The notes: generated from the sequence alone by a model not told the origin. Positions 25,342-35,588 are shown, counted from the stretch's first letter. The stretch: DNA of 64,000 nt from Geopseudomonas sagittaria (GCF_900115715.1 NZ_FOXM01000011.1:78798-142797), one strand, 5' to 3'. Numbers and translations are program-made.

Positions 25342-26685
25342 ATGAAAAGCCCGGAAGAGTTGTTGCAGTTCGCCGAGCGCTTGACGGCGGTCGAGGAGAT
25401 CGAGTGCGTGACGCCGGATCTCAACGGTATCCCACGCGGCAAGACGATGACCGTCGAGGCTTTCCTCTCAGGCCGCCGTCTGCAGCTGGCGCGCGGCGTG
25501 CTGCTGCAGTGCCTGATGGGCGGCTATCCGCCGACGCGCTTCTACGGCAGCGATGACGGCGACCTGGCCCTGCGCGCCGATCCGCGGCAGGTGCACATCC
25601 TGCCGTGGAGCGAGCCGCCGCGCGCGCTGGCCATCTGCGATGCGCTGGAAATCGACGGCAGTCCCTGTGCGCTGTCCACCCGCGGCCTGCTGCGCCGGGT
25701 GCTGGAGGACTACGCGGAGCTGGGCCTGACGCCGGTGGTGGCCACCGAGCTGGAGTTCTTCGTCTTCGCCCCCAACCCCGATCCGCGCGAGCCGTTCCAG
25801 CCGCCGCTGGGCCTGGACGGGCGGCGCGAGGTGGGCGCCTCGGCCTTCACCGTCGCCTCCAATCACGGCCTGCGCCCGTTCTTCGCCGAGGTCTACCAGT
25901 GCATGGCCGCCCTCGGCCTGCCACGCGACACCTTCATGCACGAGATGGGACCCAGCCAGTACGAGATCAACCTGCTGCATGGCGACGCCCTGCAGTTGGC
26001 CGACCAGACCTTCTTGTTCAAGCACCTGCTGCGCGAGGTGGCGCTCAAGCACGGGCTGATCGTGGTGTGCATGGCCAAGCCGCTGGGCAACGTGCCGGGC
26101 AGTTCGATGCACATCCACCAGAGCCTGGTCGATGCGGACGGCCGCAACGTGTTCAGTGACGCCGAGGGCGAGCCGACGCCGGCCTTTGCCCACTTCATCG
26201 CCGGCCAACAGGCGGCGCTGGCCGACTTCACCCTGCTGCTGGCGCCCAACGTCAACTCGTTCCACCGCCTGGCACACCCCTACGCGTCACCGAACAATGC
26301 CTGCTGGTCCTACGACAACCGCGCCGCCGGCCTGCGCATCCCGGCCAGCGGCCCGGAGGCGCGGCGGGTAGAGAACCGCCTGCCCGGCGCCGACGCCAAC
26401 CCCTACCTGGCCCTGGCCGCCAGCCTCGGCGCCGGGCTCTACGGCCTGGTGCAGGGCCTGCAGCCGGCGCCGCCGGCACGCGGCGAGTTCCAGGTGCCCG
26501 ACGCCCTGCGCCTGCCCGCCAGCATGAGCGAGGCCGTGCAGCGCCTGCAGCGCAGCACGCTGGCACGCGAGCTGTTCGGCGAGGAGTTCATCGACGGCTA
26601 TCTGGCGACCAAGTCCCTGGAGCTGGACAACTTCCTCGAGGAAGTCAGCCCCTGGGAGCGGCGCGTGCTGGCGCCGCAATTGTGA
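25342..26685 (+). CDS. Glutamine synthetase family, gamma-glutamylpolyamine synthetase-like
   Basis: A 447-residue member of the glutamine synthetase superfamily in the PuuA/PauA group, which couples glutamate to putrescine or other amines with ATP. Catalytic landmarks are VVATELEFFVF (metal Glu), HEMGPSQYEINL, GSSMHIHQSL (nucleotide-site His), the 'NSFHRL' loop, NRAAGLRIP and VENRLPGADANPYL. No adenylylation-site tyrosine loop of GlnA is visible. GGGAGGG lies 6 bases before the ATG. The following MFS transporter may belong to the same pathway. Which amine it uses is not evident. Confidence 0.82.
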   Translation: MKSPEELLQFAERLTAVEEIECVTPDLNGIPRGKTMTVEAFLSGRRLQLARGVLLQCLMGGYPPTRFYGSDDGDLALRADPRQVHILPWSEPPRALAICDALEIDGSPCALSTRGLLRRVLEDYAELGLTPVVATELEFFVFAPNPDPREPFQPPLGLDGRREVGASAFTVASNHGLRPFFAEVYQCMAALGLPRDTFMHEMGPSQYEINLLHGDALQLADQTFLFKHLLREVALKHGLIVVCMAKPLGNVPGSSMHIHQSLVDADGRNVFSDAEGEPTPAFAHFIAGQQAALADFTLLLAPNVNSFHRLAHPYASPNNACWSYDNRAAGLRIPASGPEARRVENRLPGADANPYLALAASLGAGLYGLVQGLQPAPPARGEFQVPDALRLPASMSEAVQRLQRSTLARELFGEEFIDGYLATKSLELDNFLEEVSPWERRVLAPQL

Positions 26686-26809
26686 ACCGCCGCGTCTGAC
26701 GCCGGTCGGAACCCAACCCGGACTGTCGCGCGAGGCCTGCGGGGGAGTCACGGATCACCGGCCCGCGGGCCGAAGCGCCGGCGCTGGCCGGCTGCCCCAT
26801 GGAGGATGC

Positions 26810-28210
26810 ATGCCCCGTTCGATGTTCGCCTTTCCCTCGCTGTACACCGCGACCCTGCTGATGCTGCTCGGCTCCGGCCTGCTCACCACCTACCTGGCCC
26901 TGCGCCTGGCCGCCGAGGGTGCGGCCAGCCAGGCCGGCTGGCTGATGGCGGCCCACTACGCCGGGCTGGTGCTGGGCGGCAAGTTCGGTCATCGGCTGAT
27001 CGCCCAGGTCGGTCACGTGCGCGCCTACGTCGCCGCCGGCGGCGTGGTGACCGCCGCGGTGATCGCCCATGGCCTGCTCGAATGGATCGGCGCCTGGCTG
27101 CCGCTGCGCTTTCTGATCGGCCTGAGCATGATGTGCCAGTTCATGGTGGTGGAGAGCTGGCTCAACGAGCGGGCCGAGCCGCGCAAGCGCGGTCGGGTGT
27201 TCTCGATGTACATGACGGCCAGCTACCTGGGCCTTGCGCTCGGTCAGCTGGTGCTGGTGCTGCGCCCCGGCCTCGACGTGCAGCCCCTGCTGATGGTGGC
27301 GCTGTGCTTCGCGCTGTGTCTGGTGCCGGTGGCCACCACCCGTAGTATCCACCCCGCGCCGCTCCATCCGGCGCCGCTGGAGCCGCGCTTCTTCCTGCGC
27401 CGGGTGCCGCAGTCGCTGACCACGGTGGCCATGGCCGGCCTGGCGATCGGCGCCTTCTACGGTCTGGGGCCGATCTACGCCCAGGCCCAGGGGCTGGATA
27501 CCCGCGAGGTCGGTCTGTTCATGACCGTCTGCGTGTTCGCCGGACTGGTGGTGCAGGCGCCGCTCGGCCGTCTGTCAGACCGCTTCGATCGCAGCCTGCT
27601 GATCCGCCTGATCGCAGTGGCCCTGGTGCTCAGCGTGCTGCCGCTGGGGCTGCTGCCCCGGCCGCCGCTGCCGGTGATGCTGGTCGTGGGCTTCGTCGTC
27701 AGCCTGCTGCTGTTCGCCCTCTATCCGCTGGCGGTGGCGCTGTCCAACGACCACGTCGAGCAGGAGCGCCGCGTCGCCCTGTCGGCGATGCTGCTGGTGG
27801 TGTTCGGCGTCGGCGCCTGCCTCGGCCCGCTACTGGCCGGCGAGCTGATGAGCCGCGGCGTGCCCCGCTTGCTGTACCTGTTCATCGGTGGCTGCGCGCT
27901 GGTGCTGGTCTGGCGGGTGCGCCCGCAGGACGTGCGCGGCCTGCACCGGGTCGACGAGGCGCCGCTCGGGCACGTCGCCGTGCCGGTGGCGATGGCCGGC
28001 TCGCCGCTGTCGGTGGCCCTCGACCCGCGCGTCGACGAGGCGGTGGTGCAGGAGCAGATGCAGGGCGAGGCGTTTACGGACGGCGCAGGAGGGCAGCCTG
28101 ACGCCGATGCCGATGCCGAGCCCACCGCGGCGGATGCGGTGGACGCTGCCGACGGCGATGCCGAGCAGCCCGGACCATTGCCTGCGGACGGCTTGCGAGG
28201 TACAGAATAG
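26810..28210 (+). CDS. MFS transporter, YcaD-like, with acidic C-terminal tail
   Basis: A 466-residue major facilitator with 12 predicted membrane helices from residue 8 to 375. The loop after TM2 carries GLVLGGKFGHRLIAQVGHVRAY, a motif-A-like sequence. The body resembles the YcaD/UMF group. The last 90 residues are hydrophilic and end in a low-complexity stretch rich in Asp/Ala/Glu (QPDADADAEPTAADAVD), absent from most homologues. GGAGG precedes the ATG at 26810 by 6 bases. Substrate unknown; the position behind the polyamine-type ligase gene suggests uptake or export of a related compound. Confidence 0.8.
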   Translation: MPRSMFAFPSLYTATLLMLLGSGLLTTYLALRLAAEGAASQAGWLMAAHYAGLVLGGKFGHRLIAQVGHVRAYVAAGGVVTAAVIAHGLLEWIGAWLPLRFLIGLSMMCQFMVVESWLNERAEPRKRGRVFSMYMTASYLGLALGQLVLVLRPGLDVQPLLMVALCFALCLVPVATTRSIHPAPLHPAPLEPRFFLRRVPQSLTTVAMAGLAIGAFYGLGPIYAQAQGLDTREVGLFMTVCVFAGLVVQAPLGRLSDRFDRSLLIRLIAVALVLSVLPLGLLPRPPLPVMLVVGFVVSLLLFALYPLAVALSNDHVEQERRVALSAMLLVVFGVGACLGPLLAGELMSRGVPRLLYLFIGGCALVLVWRVRPQDVRGLHRVDEAPLGHVAVPVAMAGSPLSVALDPRVDEAVVQEQMQGEAFTDGAGGQPDADADAEPTAADAVDAADGDAEQPGPLPADGLRGTE

Positions 28211-28247
28211 AGCGGCTGGCGCGGGGTGCTTAATCTACGTCATTAAA

Positions 28248-28276
28248 TTGACACGCCTCCGGAATTTGGCTTTACT
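28248..28276 (+). promoter_or_regulatory. Sigma-70 promoter for the fleQ-like gene
   Basis: A consensus TTGACA (28248-28253), exactly 17 bases, then TTTACT (28271-28276). The leader then forms a GGGGTGC-TTCGT-GCACCCC hairpin (28321-28339), ending 23 bases before the ATG at 28363. Confidence 0.6.
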
Positions 28277-28362
28277 GCGTGCACCTTTCAAGTGCGCGTG
28301 CCACTGGGCATGCCGCCAACGGGGTGCTTCGTGCACCCCCTTCTGCCTCGAATCGAGCAATC

Positions 28363-29835
28363 ATGTGGCGTGAATCCCGAATTCTGCTGATCGACGACAA
28401 CCTGCAACGTCGCCACGACCTGGCGGTCATCTTCGACTTTCTCGGCGAGCCCTGCAGCAGTTGCGGCAGCGGCGACTGCGCCGCCGTGCTGGAAGCGCTG
28501 GAGTCCCGCCAGCTGTCCTGCGTGCTGCTCGGCCAGGTCGACAGCAAGGGCGGCGCCCCGCGCCTGCTCAAGCAGCTGGGCACGCAGACGGAGAATCTGC
28601 CGCTGCTGCTGCTTGGCGAGCAGGCCACGGCCGACTGGCCGGAGGCGTTGCGCCGCCGCGTGCTGGCGCGCCTCGACATGCCGCCGAGCTACAACCAGCT
28701 GCTCGACTCGCTGCATCGCGCCCAGGTCTACCAGCAGGTGTTCGACGTCGCCCGCGAGCGGGGGCTGCAGCGCGAGTCCAACCTGTTCCGCAGTCTGGTC
28801 GGTACCAGCCGGGTGATCCTCCAGGTGCGTCAGCAGATGCAGCAGGTGGCCGGCACCGAGGCGGGCGTGTTGCTGCTCGGCGAGCCCGGCACCGGCAAGG
28901 AGGTGGTGGCGCGCAACCTGCATTACCACTCCAGTCGCCGCGAGTTCCCGTTCGTGCCGTTCAGTTGCACGGCGATCGCCCCCGAGCTGGTGGAGAGCGA
29001 GCTGTTCGGCTACGAGCCCGGCGCCTTCGTCGGCGCCATCTCCACCCACAAGGGGCGCCTCGAGCTGGCGGCGGGGGGCACGCTGTACATCGACGAGGTG
29101 GCCGACCTGCCGGCGGAGCTGCAGGTGCGCCTGCTGCGTGTGCTGCAGGAGGGACGCTTCAAGCGCCTGGGCAGCGAGGAAGAGCATCCGATCGACGTGC
29201 GGGTGATCGCGGCCAGCCGGCACGACCTGGACCAGCGCGTGGCCGAGGGCAGTCTGCGCGACGATCTCTACTACAGCCTCAACCAGTTCTCCATCGAGCT
29301 GCCGCCACTGCGCGAGCGGATCGAGGATATCCCGCTGCTGATCAACGAGCTGATCGCCCGCCTGGAGCATGAGAAGCGCGGCTCGATCCGCTTCAGCTCG
29401 GCGGCCCTGATGTCGTTGTGCCGCCACGACTGGCGCGGCAACGTGCGCGAGCTGGCCAATCTGATCGAGCGCCTGGCGATCATGCACCCCTACGGCGTGA
29501 TCGGCGTCGCCGAGCTGCCGAAGAAGTTTCGCCATATCGACGACGAGACCGCGCAGCAGAGCGACGGCGCCTATGGCGCGGTCGCCGAGTCACGGGGGCT
29601 GGCGGAAGGCACCCTGCCGGGGCTGGATGTGCCGGCGCTGCTGCCGGTCGGTGGCCTGGATCTCAAGGACTACCTGAACAGCCTCGAGCGCTCGCTGATC
29701 CAGCAGGCGCTGGACGATGCCGGTGGCGTGGTGGCGCGCGCCGCCGAACACCTGCGGGTGCGACGTACCACGCTGGTGGAGAAGATGCGCAAGTACGGCA
29801 TGGGCCGGCGCGACGACGAGGAAGGGGAACTCTAG
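28363..29835 (+). CDS. Divergent FleQ-like regulator, predicted sigma-54-independent
   Basis: A 490-residue protein colinear with Pseudomonas FleQ: REC-like domain (1-120), AAA+ domain (about 142-375), and Fis-type helix-turn-helix ([23 protein letters not shown], 458-480). Motifs known to bind c-di-GMP in FleQ are intact: LFRS (141-144), KEVVARN (179-185) and E329LIAR333. Walker A (GEPGTGKE, K179) and Walker B (D244 E245) remain. Several positions needed for sigma-54 activation are changed: GAFTGA reads GAFVGA (V223), the glutamate-switch Asn is Ser201 (FSCTAIA for NCGAI), and the second arginine finger is Ser305 (DLYYSLN for DLYYRLN). It probably works as a c-di-GMP-sensing repressor or anti-activator. 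The fleN-like gene is fused to its stop codon. Confidence 0.87.
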   Translation: MWRESRILLIDDNLQRRHDLAVIFDFLGEPCSSCGSGDCAAVLEALESRQLSCVLLGQVDSKGGAPRLLKQLGTQTENLPLLLLGEQATADWPEALRRRVLARLDMPPSYNQLLDSLHRAQVYQQVFDVARERGLQRESNLFRSLVGTSRVILQVRQQMQQVAGTEAGVLLLGEPGTGKEVVARNLHYHSSRREFPFVPFSCTAIAPELVESELFGYEPGAFVGAISTHKGRLELAAGGTLYIDEVADLPAELQVRLLRVLQEGRFKRLGSEEEHPIDVRVIAASRHDLDQRVAEGSLRDDLYYSLNQFSIELPPLRERIEDIPLLINELIARLEHEKRGSIRFSSAALMSLCRHDWRGNVRELANLIERLAIMHPYGVIGVAELPKKFRHIDDETAQQSDGAYGAVAESRGLAEGTLPGLDVPALLPVGGLDLKDYLNSLERSLIQQALDDAGGVVARAAEHLRVRRTTLVEKMRKYGMGRRDDEEGEL

Positions 29836-30710
29836 TGGGCTGCCAGTCTGTGGGAGCGCGTGTGGGTCTGGCCAAGGCGCTGCCCAAGCCCGTGCAGGTG
29901 ATCGCCATCGCCAGCGGCAAGGGCGGCGTCGGCAAGACCCAGGCGGCGATCAACCTCGCCGGGGCGCTGGCGGCGCGCGGGCGGCGGGTGATGCTGCTGG
30001 ATGCCAGCTTTGCCCTGCCCAACGTCGATACCGCGCTCGGCCTGACCCCGCGCTACACGCTGCAGGACGTCCTGGCCGGGCGCTGCCGCCTGGCCGATAC
30101 GCTGCTGAACGGGCCGGGCGGCGTGCAGGTGATCGCCGGTTCGACCGCGCCCGGCGCGGTGGCCGAGCCGAGCGCGCGGCAACTGGCTGGCCTGATCCGC
30201 GCCTTCAGCGAGCTGGCGGAGCTGCCGGATGTGCTGCTGATCGACACCGCGCCGGGCATCGGTCTCGGCGTGTCGAGCATGCTGCAGGCGGCCAGCGAGG
30301 CGCTGCTGGTGGTCAACGACGAGCCGGCTGCCCAGGCCGATGCACTGGTCCTGCTGCGGCGCCTGAACGAGCAATACGGCATGACCCGTTTCCGCCTGCT
30401 GGTCAGCATGACCTTCGCCCAGCAGGAAGGCCGGGCGCTGCACGAGCGCCTGCTGCGTCTCACCGAGCCGCTGGCCGGGGTGGTGCTGGACTATGTCGGC
30501 GCGATCCCCTTCGACGACGCCCTGCGCCGCGCGGTGCAGCGCCAGCGTCCGCTGCTCGAGGTGTTGCCGCGCAGCCGCGCCGCCCTGGCCTTCGCGGCCC
30601 TGGCCGAGAAGGTCGACGGCTGGCCGCTGCCGGCCAACCCGCGCGGCCACCTGGAGTTCTTCGTCGAGCAGATGATCGCCGCACAGGCGATGCCGCGGCT
30701 CGGCGGCTGA
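29835..30710 (+). CDS. FleN-like ParA/MinD ATPase partner
   Basis: A 291-residue P-loop protein close to FleN, the anti-activator of FleQ. The deviant Walker A loop SGKGGVGKT (K29, K34) is intact and the C-terminus ends as in FleN ([21 protein letters not shown]). The switch-I motif, DADLGLAN in FleN, reads DASFALPN, so the catalytic-type second Asp is Ser58. Switch II reads [10 protein letters not shown] in place of DTAAGIGDSV. It may bind nucleotide but hydrolyse it poorly. The GTG start overlaps the last base of the upstream TAG (TAGTG), with GAAGGGG as ribosome site inside the previous gene, so the two proteins are made together and probably interact. FleN normally sits in the flagellar cluster. 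Confidence 0.85.
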   Translation: MGCQSVGARVGLAKALPKPVQVIAIASGKGGVGKTQAAINLAGALAARGRRVMLLDASFALPNVDTALGLTPRYTLQDVLAGRCRLADTLLNGPGGVQVIAGSTAPGAVAEPSARQLAGLIRAFSELAELPDVLLIDTAPGIGLGVSSMLQAASEALLVVNDEPAAQADALVLLRRLNEQYGMTRFRLLVSMTFAQQEGRALHERLLRLTEPLAGVVLDYVGAIPFDDALRRAVQRQRPLLEVLPRSRAALAFAALAEKVDGWPLPANPRGHLEFFVEQMIAAQAMPRLGG

Positions 30711-30720
30711 TTTCAGCCTC

Positions 30721-30757
30721 GAGGAGGAGCTGCGACAGTCGGTCGCAGCTCCTCCTC
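30721..30757. repeat. Perfect 16-bp inverted repeat after the fleN-like gene
   Basis: GAGGAGGAGCTGCGAC (30721-30736) and its exact complement (30742-30757) are separated by five bases. No T-run follows on either strand. GGAGCTGCGAC cores occur in dispersed Pseudomonas palindromes, so it may be a REP-type element that also limits read-through into ccm. Confidence 0.65.
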
Positions 30758-30810
30758 AGGACCGTCACAAGCTGTCGAAAATACGATCTCCGGCCCTCTG
30801 GGACGCCATG

Positions 30811-30816
30811 TATAAT
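30811..30816 (+). promoter_or_regulatory. Consensus -10 (TATAAT) for the ccm operon
   Basis: TATAAT followed by GCGCCCC lies 70 bases before the ccmA start, in the gap after the fleN-like gene. The -35 at 17-base spacing (TCCGGC) is poor, so an activator or alternative spacing may be involved. Confidence 0.5.
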
Positions 30817-30885
30817 GCGCCCCGACCTGGCTGGGGCATGCCCCGGTCGCCGCTTTCGATTGCTCCGCCGACGGGTAGCCATGCA

Positions 30886-31533
30886 GTGACCAGTCCCTTT
30901 CTCGAAGCTGTTGCGCTCGCCTGCGAGCGGGACCTGCGCATGCTGTTCGAGCGGCTCGACTTCGCCCTGCACGCCGGCGAGATGCTGCAGATCGCCGGCC
31001 CCAACGGCAGCGGCAAGACCAGTCTGCTGCGCCTGCTGGCCGGGCTGATGCAGCCCACCGAAGGCGAGATCCGCCTGGCCGGCAAGCCGCTGGCCGAGCA
31101 GCGAGACGAGCTGACCCGCAACCTGCTGTGGGTCGGCCATGCCGCCGGCATCAAGGGCCTGCTCAGTCCCGAGGAGAACCTCGCCTGGCTGTGCGCCCTG
31201 CATACCGCCGAAAGCCGCGAGGCGATCTGGCAGGCGCTGGCCGCGGTCGGCCTGCGCGGCTTCGAGGACGTGCCCTGCCATACCCTGTCCGCCGGCCAGC
31301 AGCGCCGCGTGGCGCTGGCGCGCCTGTACCTGGATGCGCCGCCGCTGTGGGTCCTCGACGAACCCTTCACCGCCCTCGACAAGCACGGCGTGGCCCAGCT
31401 CGAGGAGCACCTGGCCCGCCACTGCGAGCAGGGCGGCATGGTGGTGCTGACTACCCACCACACGCTGACCCGCAAGCCGGCCGGCTACCGCGAGCTGGAC
31501 CTGGCCCAGGCCGGGAGCACCGCCGATGAGTAA
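30886..31533 (+). CDS. ccmA: CcmA, haem/CcmE-release ABC ATPase
   Basis: A 215-residue ABC ATPase that powers release of holo-CcmE from CcmC/D in cytochrome c maturation. Walker A is GPNGSGKTS, the signature is [13 protein letters not shown], Walker B is LWVLDEP, and the H-loop is LTTHH. I chose the GTG at 30886 ([16 protein letters not shown]). The frame is open from an ATG at 30808, but the -10 promoter element overlaps that stretch and the added residues are not family-like. It overlaps ccmB by 8 bases and starts the nine-gene ccm operon. Confidence 0.92.
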   Translation: MTSPFLEAVALACERDLRMLFERLDFALHAGEMLQIAGPNGSGKTSLLRLLAGLMQPTEGEIRLAGKPLAEQRDELTRNLLWVGHAAGIKGLLSPEENLAWLCALHTAESREAIWQALAAVGLRGFEDVPCHTLSAGQQRRVALARLYLDAPPLWVLDEPFTALDKHGVAQLEEHLARHCEQGGMVVLTTHHTLTRKPAGYRELDLAQAGSTADE

Positions 31534-32197
31534 CGTGTTCACCCAGCTGCTGACCCGCGAGGCGCGCCTGCTGTGCCGTCGCCCGGCCGAGCTGCTCAAT
31601 CCGCTGGTGTTCTTCGCCATCGTGGTGGCGCTGTTCCCGCTGGCCGTGGGGCCGGAGAGCAAGCTGCTGGAAACCCTGTCGCCGGGGCTGGTGTGGGTCG
31701 CCGCGCTGCTCGCCGTGCTGTTGTCGCTGGACGGCCTGTTCCGCAGCGATTTCGAGGACGGCTCGCTGGAACAGTGGGTCCTTTCGCCGCACCCGCTGCC
31801 CCTTCTGGTGCTGGCCAAGGTGCTGGCACACTGGCTGTTTTCCGGTCTGGCGCTGGTCCTGCTGGCGCCCCTGCTGGCGCTGATGCTCGGCCTGCCGGCG
31901 CGCTGCCTGCCGGTGCTGCTGCTCTCCTTGCTGCTCGGCACGCCGATCCTCAGCCTGCTCGGCGCGGTCGGCGCGGCGCTGACCGTCGGTCTCAAGCGCG
32001 GCGGCCTGCTGCTGGCGCTGCTGATCCTGCCGCTGTACATCCCGGTGCTGATTCTCGGCAGCGGGGCGTTGCAGGCGGCCCTGCAAGGATTGCCGGCGGC
32101 CGGCCAGCTGTTGTGGCTGGCCAGCCTCACCGCCCTGGCGGTAACCCTGACTCCCTTTGCCATCGCCGCCGGCCTGAAAATCAGTGTCGGCGAATGA
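31526..32197 (+). CDS. ccmB: CcmB, ABC membrane subunit
   Basis: A 223-residue inner-membrane protein with six hydrophobic segments (for example [16 protein letters not shown] and [28 protein letters not shown]). The [25 protein letters not shown] loop is the CcmB signature that meets the ATPase. With CcmA and CcmC/D it forms the complex that releases haem-loaded CcmE. It overlaps ccmA by 8 bases, and a 31-base gap precedes ccmC. Confidence 0.94.
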   Translation: MSNVFTQLLTREARLLCRRPAELLNPLVFFAIVVALFPLAVGPESKLLETLSPGLVWVAALLAVLLSLDGLFRSDFEDGSLEQWVLSPHPLPLLVLAKVLAHWLFSGLALVLLAPLLALMLGLPARCLPVLLLSLLLGTPILSLLGAVGAALTVGLKRGGLLLALLILPLYIPVLILGSGALQAALQGLPAAGQLLWLASLTALAVTLTPFAIAAGLKISVGE

Positions 32198-32228
32198 AAG
32201 AACGCGCAGCAGTTTCGAGGCGGTTGCT

Positions 32229-32972
32229 ATGAATTGGACGTGGTTTCACAAGCTGGGCTCGCCCAAATGGTTCTACGAGATCAGCGGCCGCTGGCTGCCC
32301 TGGCTGAGCGTGGCGGCGGCGCTGCTGCTCGGCGTCGGCACGGTGTGGGGGCTGGCCTTCGCGCCGCCGGACTACCAGCAGGGCAACAGCTTCCGGATCA
32401 TCTACATCCACGTGCCGGCGGCGATCCTCGCCCAGTCCTGCTACATCATGCTGGCGGTGGCCGGGGTGGTCGGCCTGGTGTGGAAGATGAAGCTGGCCGA
32501 CGTCGCCCTGCAGTGCGCCGCGCCGATCGGCGCCTGGATGACCTTCGTCGCCCTGCTCACCGGCGCGGTGTGGGGCAAGCCGACCTGGGGCGCCTGGTGG
32601 GTGTGGGATGCGCGGCTGACCGCGATGCTGATCCTGCTGTTCCTGTACTTCGGGGTGATCGCCCTCGGCCAGTCGATCAGCAACCGCGACAGCGCCGCCA
32701 AGGCCTGCGCCGTGCTGGCCATCGTCGGGGTGATCAACATCCCGATCATCAAGTACTCGGTGGACTGGTGGAACACCCTGCACCAGCCGGCGACCTTCAA
32801 GATCACCGAGAAGCCGGCGATGCCGCCGGAGATGTGGATTCCGCTGCTGATCATGGTGCTCGGTTTCTACTGCTTCTTCGCCGTCAGCCTGCTGCTGCGC
32901 ATGCGCCTCGAGGTGCTCAAGCGCGAATCGCGGGCCAGCTGGGTCAAAGCCGAAGTGGAGCGCAGCCTGTGA
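32229..32972 (+). CDS. ccmC: CcmC, haem delivery protein
   Basis: A 247-residue inner-membrane protein of the haem-handling family with six membrane helices. The periplasmic tryptophan-rich WWD domain is clear ([13 protein letters not shown]), with the flanking haem-ligand histidines in YIHVPAA and NTLHQPATF. CcmC places haem on CcmE. The start ATG at 32229 has GAGG 8 bases upstream and begins [17 protein letters not shown] as in homologues. It overlaps ccmD by 4 bases. Confidence 0.95.
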   Translation: MNWTWFHKLGSPKWFYEISGRWLPWLSVAAALLLGVGTVWGLAFAPPDYQQGNSFRIIYIHVPAAILAQSCYIMLAVAGVVGLVWKMKLADVALQCAAPIGAWMTFVALLTGAVWGKPTWGAWWVWDARLTAMLILLFLYFGVIALGQSISNRDSAAKACAVLAIVGVINIPIIKYSVDWWNTLHQPATFKITEKPAMPPEMWIPLLIMVLGFYCFFAVSLLLRMRLEVLKRESRASWVKAEVERSL

Positions 32973-33145
32973 GTTTCGAGTCCTTCGCCGATTTCCTCGC
33001 CATGGGCAAGCATGGCCTGTACGTCTGGACCTCCTACGGCATCAGCCTGGCGGTCCTGGCCCTGAACGTGGCGCTGCCGATCCTGGCGCGCCGGCGTTAC
33101 CTGCAAGACGAGGCGCGCCGTCTGCGCCGGGAGAGCAAGCCATGA
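32969..33145 (+). CDS. ccmD: CcmD, small haem-exporter subunit
   Basis: A 58-residue protein with one transmembrane helix ([17 protein letters not shown]) and a basic cytoplasmic tail ([16 protein letters not shown]), the standard CcmD form. It holds CcmC and CcmE together with CcmAB. The GTG start overlaps the ccmC stop (GTGA), and its own stop overlaps the ccmE start (ATGA). Confidence 0.92.
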   Translation: MSFESFADFLAMGKHGLYVWTSYGISLAVLALNVALPILARRRYLQDEARRLRRESKP

Positions 33146-33618
33146 ATCCGCAACGCAAGAAACGCCTGTTCATCATCCTCGGCCTGCTGGTCGGCGTCGG
33201 TGTGGCGGTGGGCCTGGCGCTCAGCGCCCTGCAGCAGAACATCAACCTGTTCTACAACCCGACGCAGATCGCCGCCGGCGAGGCCCCACTGGATGCCCGC
33301 ATCCGTGCCGGCGGCATGGTCAAGGAAGGCTCGGTGGTGCGCTCCAACGACTCGCTGGACGTCGACTTCGTGGTCACCGACTACGCCGCCGACGTCACCA
33401 TCCGCTACCGCGGCATCCTCCCCGACCTGTTCCGCGAAGGGCAGGGCATCGTCGCGCTCGGCCGCCTCAACGCGGACGGCGTGCTGGTGGCCGACGAGGT
33501 GCTGGCCAAGCACGACGAGAACTACATGCCGCCGGAAGTCACCCAGGCCCTGGAGAAGAGCGGCAAGTTGCCGGGCGGCATGCCTGCCGCGGCCGGCCAG
33601 ACGGAGGCAGCGCAATGA
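33142..33618 (+). CDS. ccmE: CcmE, periplasmic haem chaperone
   Basis: A 158-residue membrane-anchored OB-fold haem chaperone. One N-terminal helix ([19 protein letters not shown]) precedes the periplasmic barrel. The covalent haem-binding histidine and following tyrosine are in [12 protein letters not shown] near residue 126. It takes haem from CcmC and gives it to CcmF. It overlaps ccmD and ccmF by 4 bases each. Confidence 0.95.
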   Translation: MNPQRKKRLFIILGLLVGVGVAVGLALSALQQNINLFYNPTQIAAGEAPLDARIRAGGMVKEGSVVRSNDSLDVDFVVTDYAADVTIRYRGILPDLFREGQGIVALGRLNADGVLVADEVLAKHDENYMPPEVTQALEKSGKLPGGMPAAAGQTEAAQ

Positions 33619-35588
33619 TCCCCGAACTCGGCCATCTGGCCATGATCCTCGCCCTGTGCCTGGCCGTGGTGCAGGCGACCCTGCCGATGGTCGGCGCCTG
33701 GCGCGGCGACCGCCTGTGGATGGGCCTGGCCCAGCCGGCGGCCTGGGGGCAGTTCCTGTTCCTGCTGTTCTCCTTCGCCTGCCTGACCAACGCCTTCCTG
33801 GTCGACGACTTCTCGGTGGCCTACGTGGCCAGCAACTCCAACAGCGCGCTGCCCTGGTACTACAAGTTCAGCGCGGTGTGGGGCGCCCACGAGGGCTCGC
33901 TGCTGCTGTGGGCGCTGATCCTCGCCGGCTGGACCTTCGCGGTGGCGGTGTTCTCCCGCCAGTTGCCGGAAGTCATGCTGGCCCGCGTGCTCGGCGTGAT
34001 GGGCATGATCAGCGTCGGCTTCCTGCTGTTTTTGATCGTCACCTCCAACCCCTTCGCGCGCCTGCTGCCCAACGCACCGGCGGATGGTCGCGACCTCAAC
34101 CCGCTGCTGCAGGACTTCGGCCTGATCGTCCACCCGCCGATGCTCTACATGGGCTACGTCGGCTTCTCGGTGGCCTTCGCCTTCGCCATCGCGGCGCTGC
34201 TCGGCGGTCGCCTCGACGCCGCCTGGGCGCGCTGGTCGCGGCCGTGGACCATCGTCGCCTGGGCCTTCCTCGGCATCGGCATCGTGCTCGGCTCCTGGTG
34301 GGCCTACTACGAACTGGGCTGGGGCGGCTGGTGGTTCTGGGACCCGGTGGAGAACGCCTCGTTCATGCCCTGGCTGGTCGGCACCGCGCTGATCCACTCG
34401 CTGGCGGTGACCGAGAAGCGTGGCGTGTTCAAGAGCTGGACGGTGCTGCTGGCCATCGCCGCCTTCTCGCTGAGCCTGCTCGGTACCTTCCTGGTGCGCT
34501 CCGGGGTGCTGACCTCGGTGCACGCCTTCGCCGCCGACCCCGAGCGCGGCACCTTCATCCTGATCTTCCTGCTGTTCGTGGTCGGCAGCTCCTTGACCCT
34601 GTTCGCCCTGCGCGCACCGGTGGTCAAGAGCACCGTGGGCTTCGGTCTGTGGTCGCGGGAGACCCTGCTGCTGGCCAACAACCTGATCCTCCTGGTGGCC
34701 TGCTCGACGATCCTGCTCGGCACCCTGTATCCGCTGGTGCTCGATGCGCTGACCGGCGCCAAGCTGTCGGTCGGCCCGCCGTACTTCAACGCGCTGTTCC
34801 TGCCGCTGATGGGCATCCTGATGCTGGCCCTCGGCGTCGGCGTGCTGGTGCGCTGGAAGGAGACCCCGCTGCAGTGGCTGGGCGGCATGCTGATGCCGGT
34901 GCTGGTCGCCAGTGGCGCGCTCGGCCTGCTGGGTGCCTGGCTGTTCGGCGATTTCCACTGGGCGGTGCTGGCCACCTGCCTGCTGGCCGCCTGGGTGGTG
35001 CTCGCCGGCCTGCGCGACCTGTTCGCCAAGACCCGCCACAAGGGCCTGGTCAAGGGCATCGCCGGCCTGTCGCGCAGCTACTGGGGCATGCAGGTTGCCC
35101 ACCTGGGCATCGCCGTGTGCGCCCTGGGCGTGGTGCTGTCCAGCCAGTACGCCCTGGAACGTGACCTGCGCATGGCGCCGGGCGAATCGGTGGAGGTCGG
35201 TGGCTACCAGTTCGTCTTCGACGGCGCCAAGCACCATGACGGCCCCAACTACAGCTCCGACCGCGCCACCGTGCGGGTGATCGAGGACGGCCGCGAGATC
35301 GCCGTGCTGCATCCGGAGAAGCGCCTGTACCTGGTGCAGCAGATGCCGATGACCGAGGCCGGCATCGACGCCGGTTTCACCCGCGACCTCTACGTGGCCC
35401 TCGGCGAGCCGCTGGAAGACGGCGCCTGGGCCGTGCGCCTGCACGTCAAGCCGTTCGTCCGCTGGATCTGGCTGGGCGGCCTGCTGATGGCCTTCGGCGG
35501 CTTCCTCGCCGCCCTCGACCGTCGCTACCGGGTCAAGGTGACCGCCAAGGCCCGCGAGGCCCTGGGCATGACTGGAGCTCAAGCATGA
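33615..35588 (+). CDS. ccmF: CcmF, haem lyase large subunit
   Basis: A 657-residue polytopic protein with about 15 membrane segments, the core of the haem lyase that attaches haem to apocytochrome c CXXCH motifs. The WWD domain reads [19 protein letters not shown], and conserved histidines appear in [17 protein letters not shown] and the later periplasmic loops. It overlaps ccmE and ccmG by 4 bases each. Confidence 0.96.
   Translation: MIPELGHLAMILALCLAVVQATLPMVGAWRGDRLWMGLAQPAAWGQFLFLLFSFACLTNAFLVDDFSVAYVASNSNSALPWYYKFSAVWGAHEGSLLLWALILAGWTFAVAVFSRQLPEVMLARVLGVMGMISVGFLLFLIVTSNPFARLLPNAPADGRDLNPLLQDFGLIVHPPMLYMGYVGFSVAFAFAIAALLGGRLDAAWARWSRPWTIVAWAFLGIGIVLGSWWAYYELGWGGWWFWDPVENASFMPWLVGTALIHSLAVTEKRGVFKSWTVLLAIAAFSLSLLGTFLVRSGVLTSVHAFAADPERGTFILIFLLFVVGSSLTLFALRAPVVKSTVGFGLWSRETLLLANNLILLVACSTILLGTLYPLVLDALTGAKLSVGPPYFNALFLPLMGILMLALGVGVLVRWKETPLQWLGGMLMPVLVASGALGLLGAWLFGDFHWAVLATCLLAAWVVLAGLRDLFAKTRHKGLVKGIAGLSRSYWGMQVAHLGIAVCALGVVLSSQYALERDLRMAPGESVEVGGYQFVFDGAKHHDGPNYSSDRATVRVIEDGREIAVLHPEKRLYLVQQMPMTEAGIDAGFTRDLYVALGEPLEDGAWAVRLHVKPFVRWIWLGGLLMAFGGFLAALDRRYRVKVTAKAREALGMTGAQA

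Noticed and set aside
30808..30885. An N-terminal extension of ccmA from the ATG at 30808
   Set aside because: The TATAAT promoter element lies within it, and the added residues do not resemble CcmA; the GTG at 30886 fits the family.
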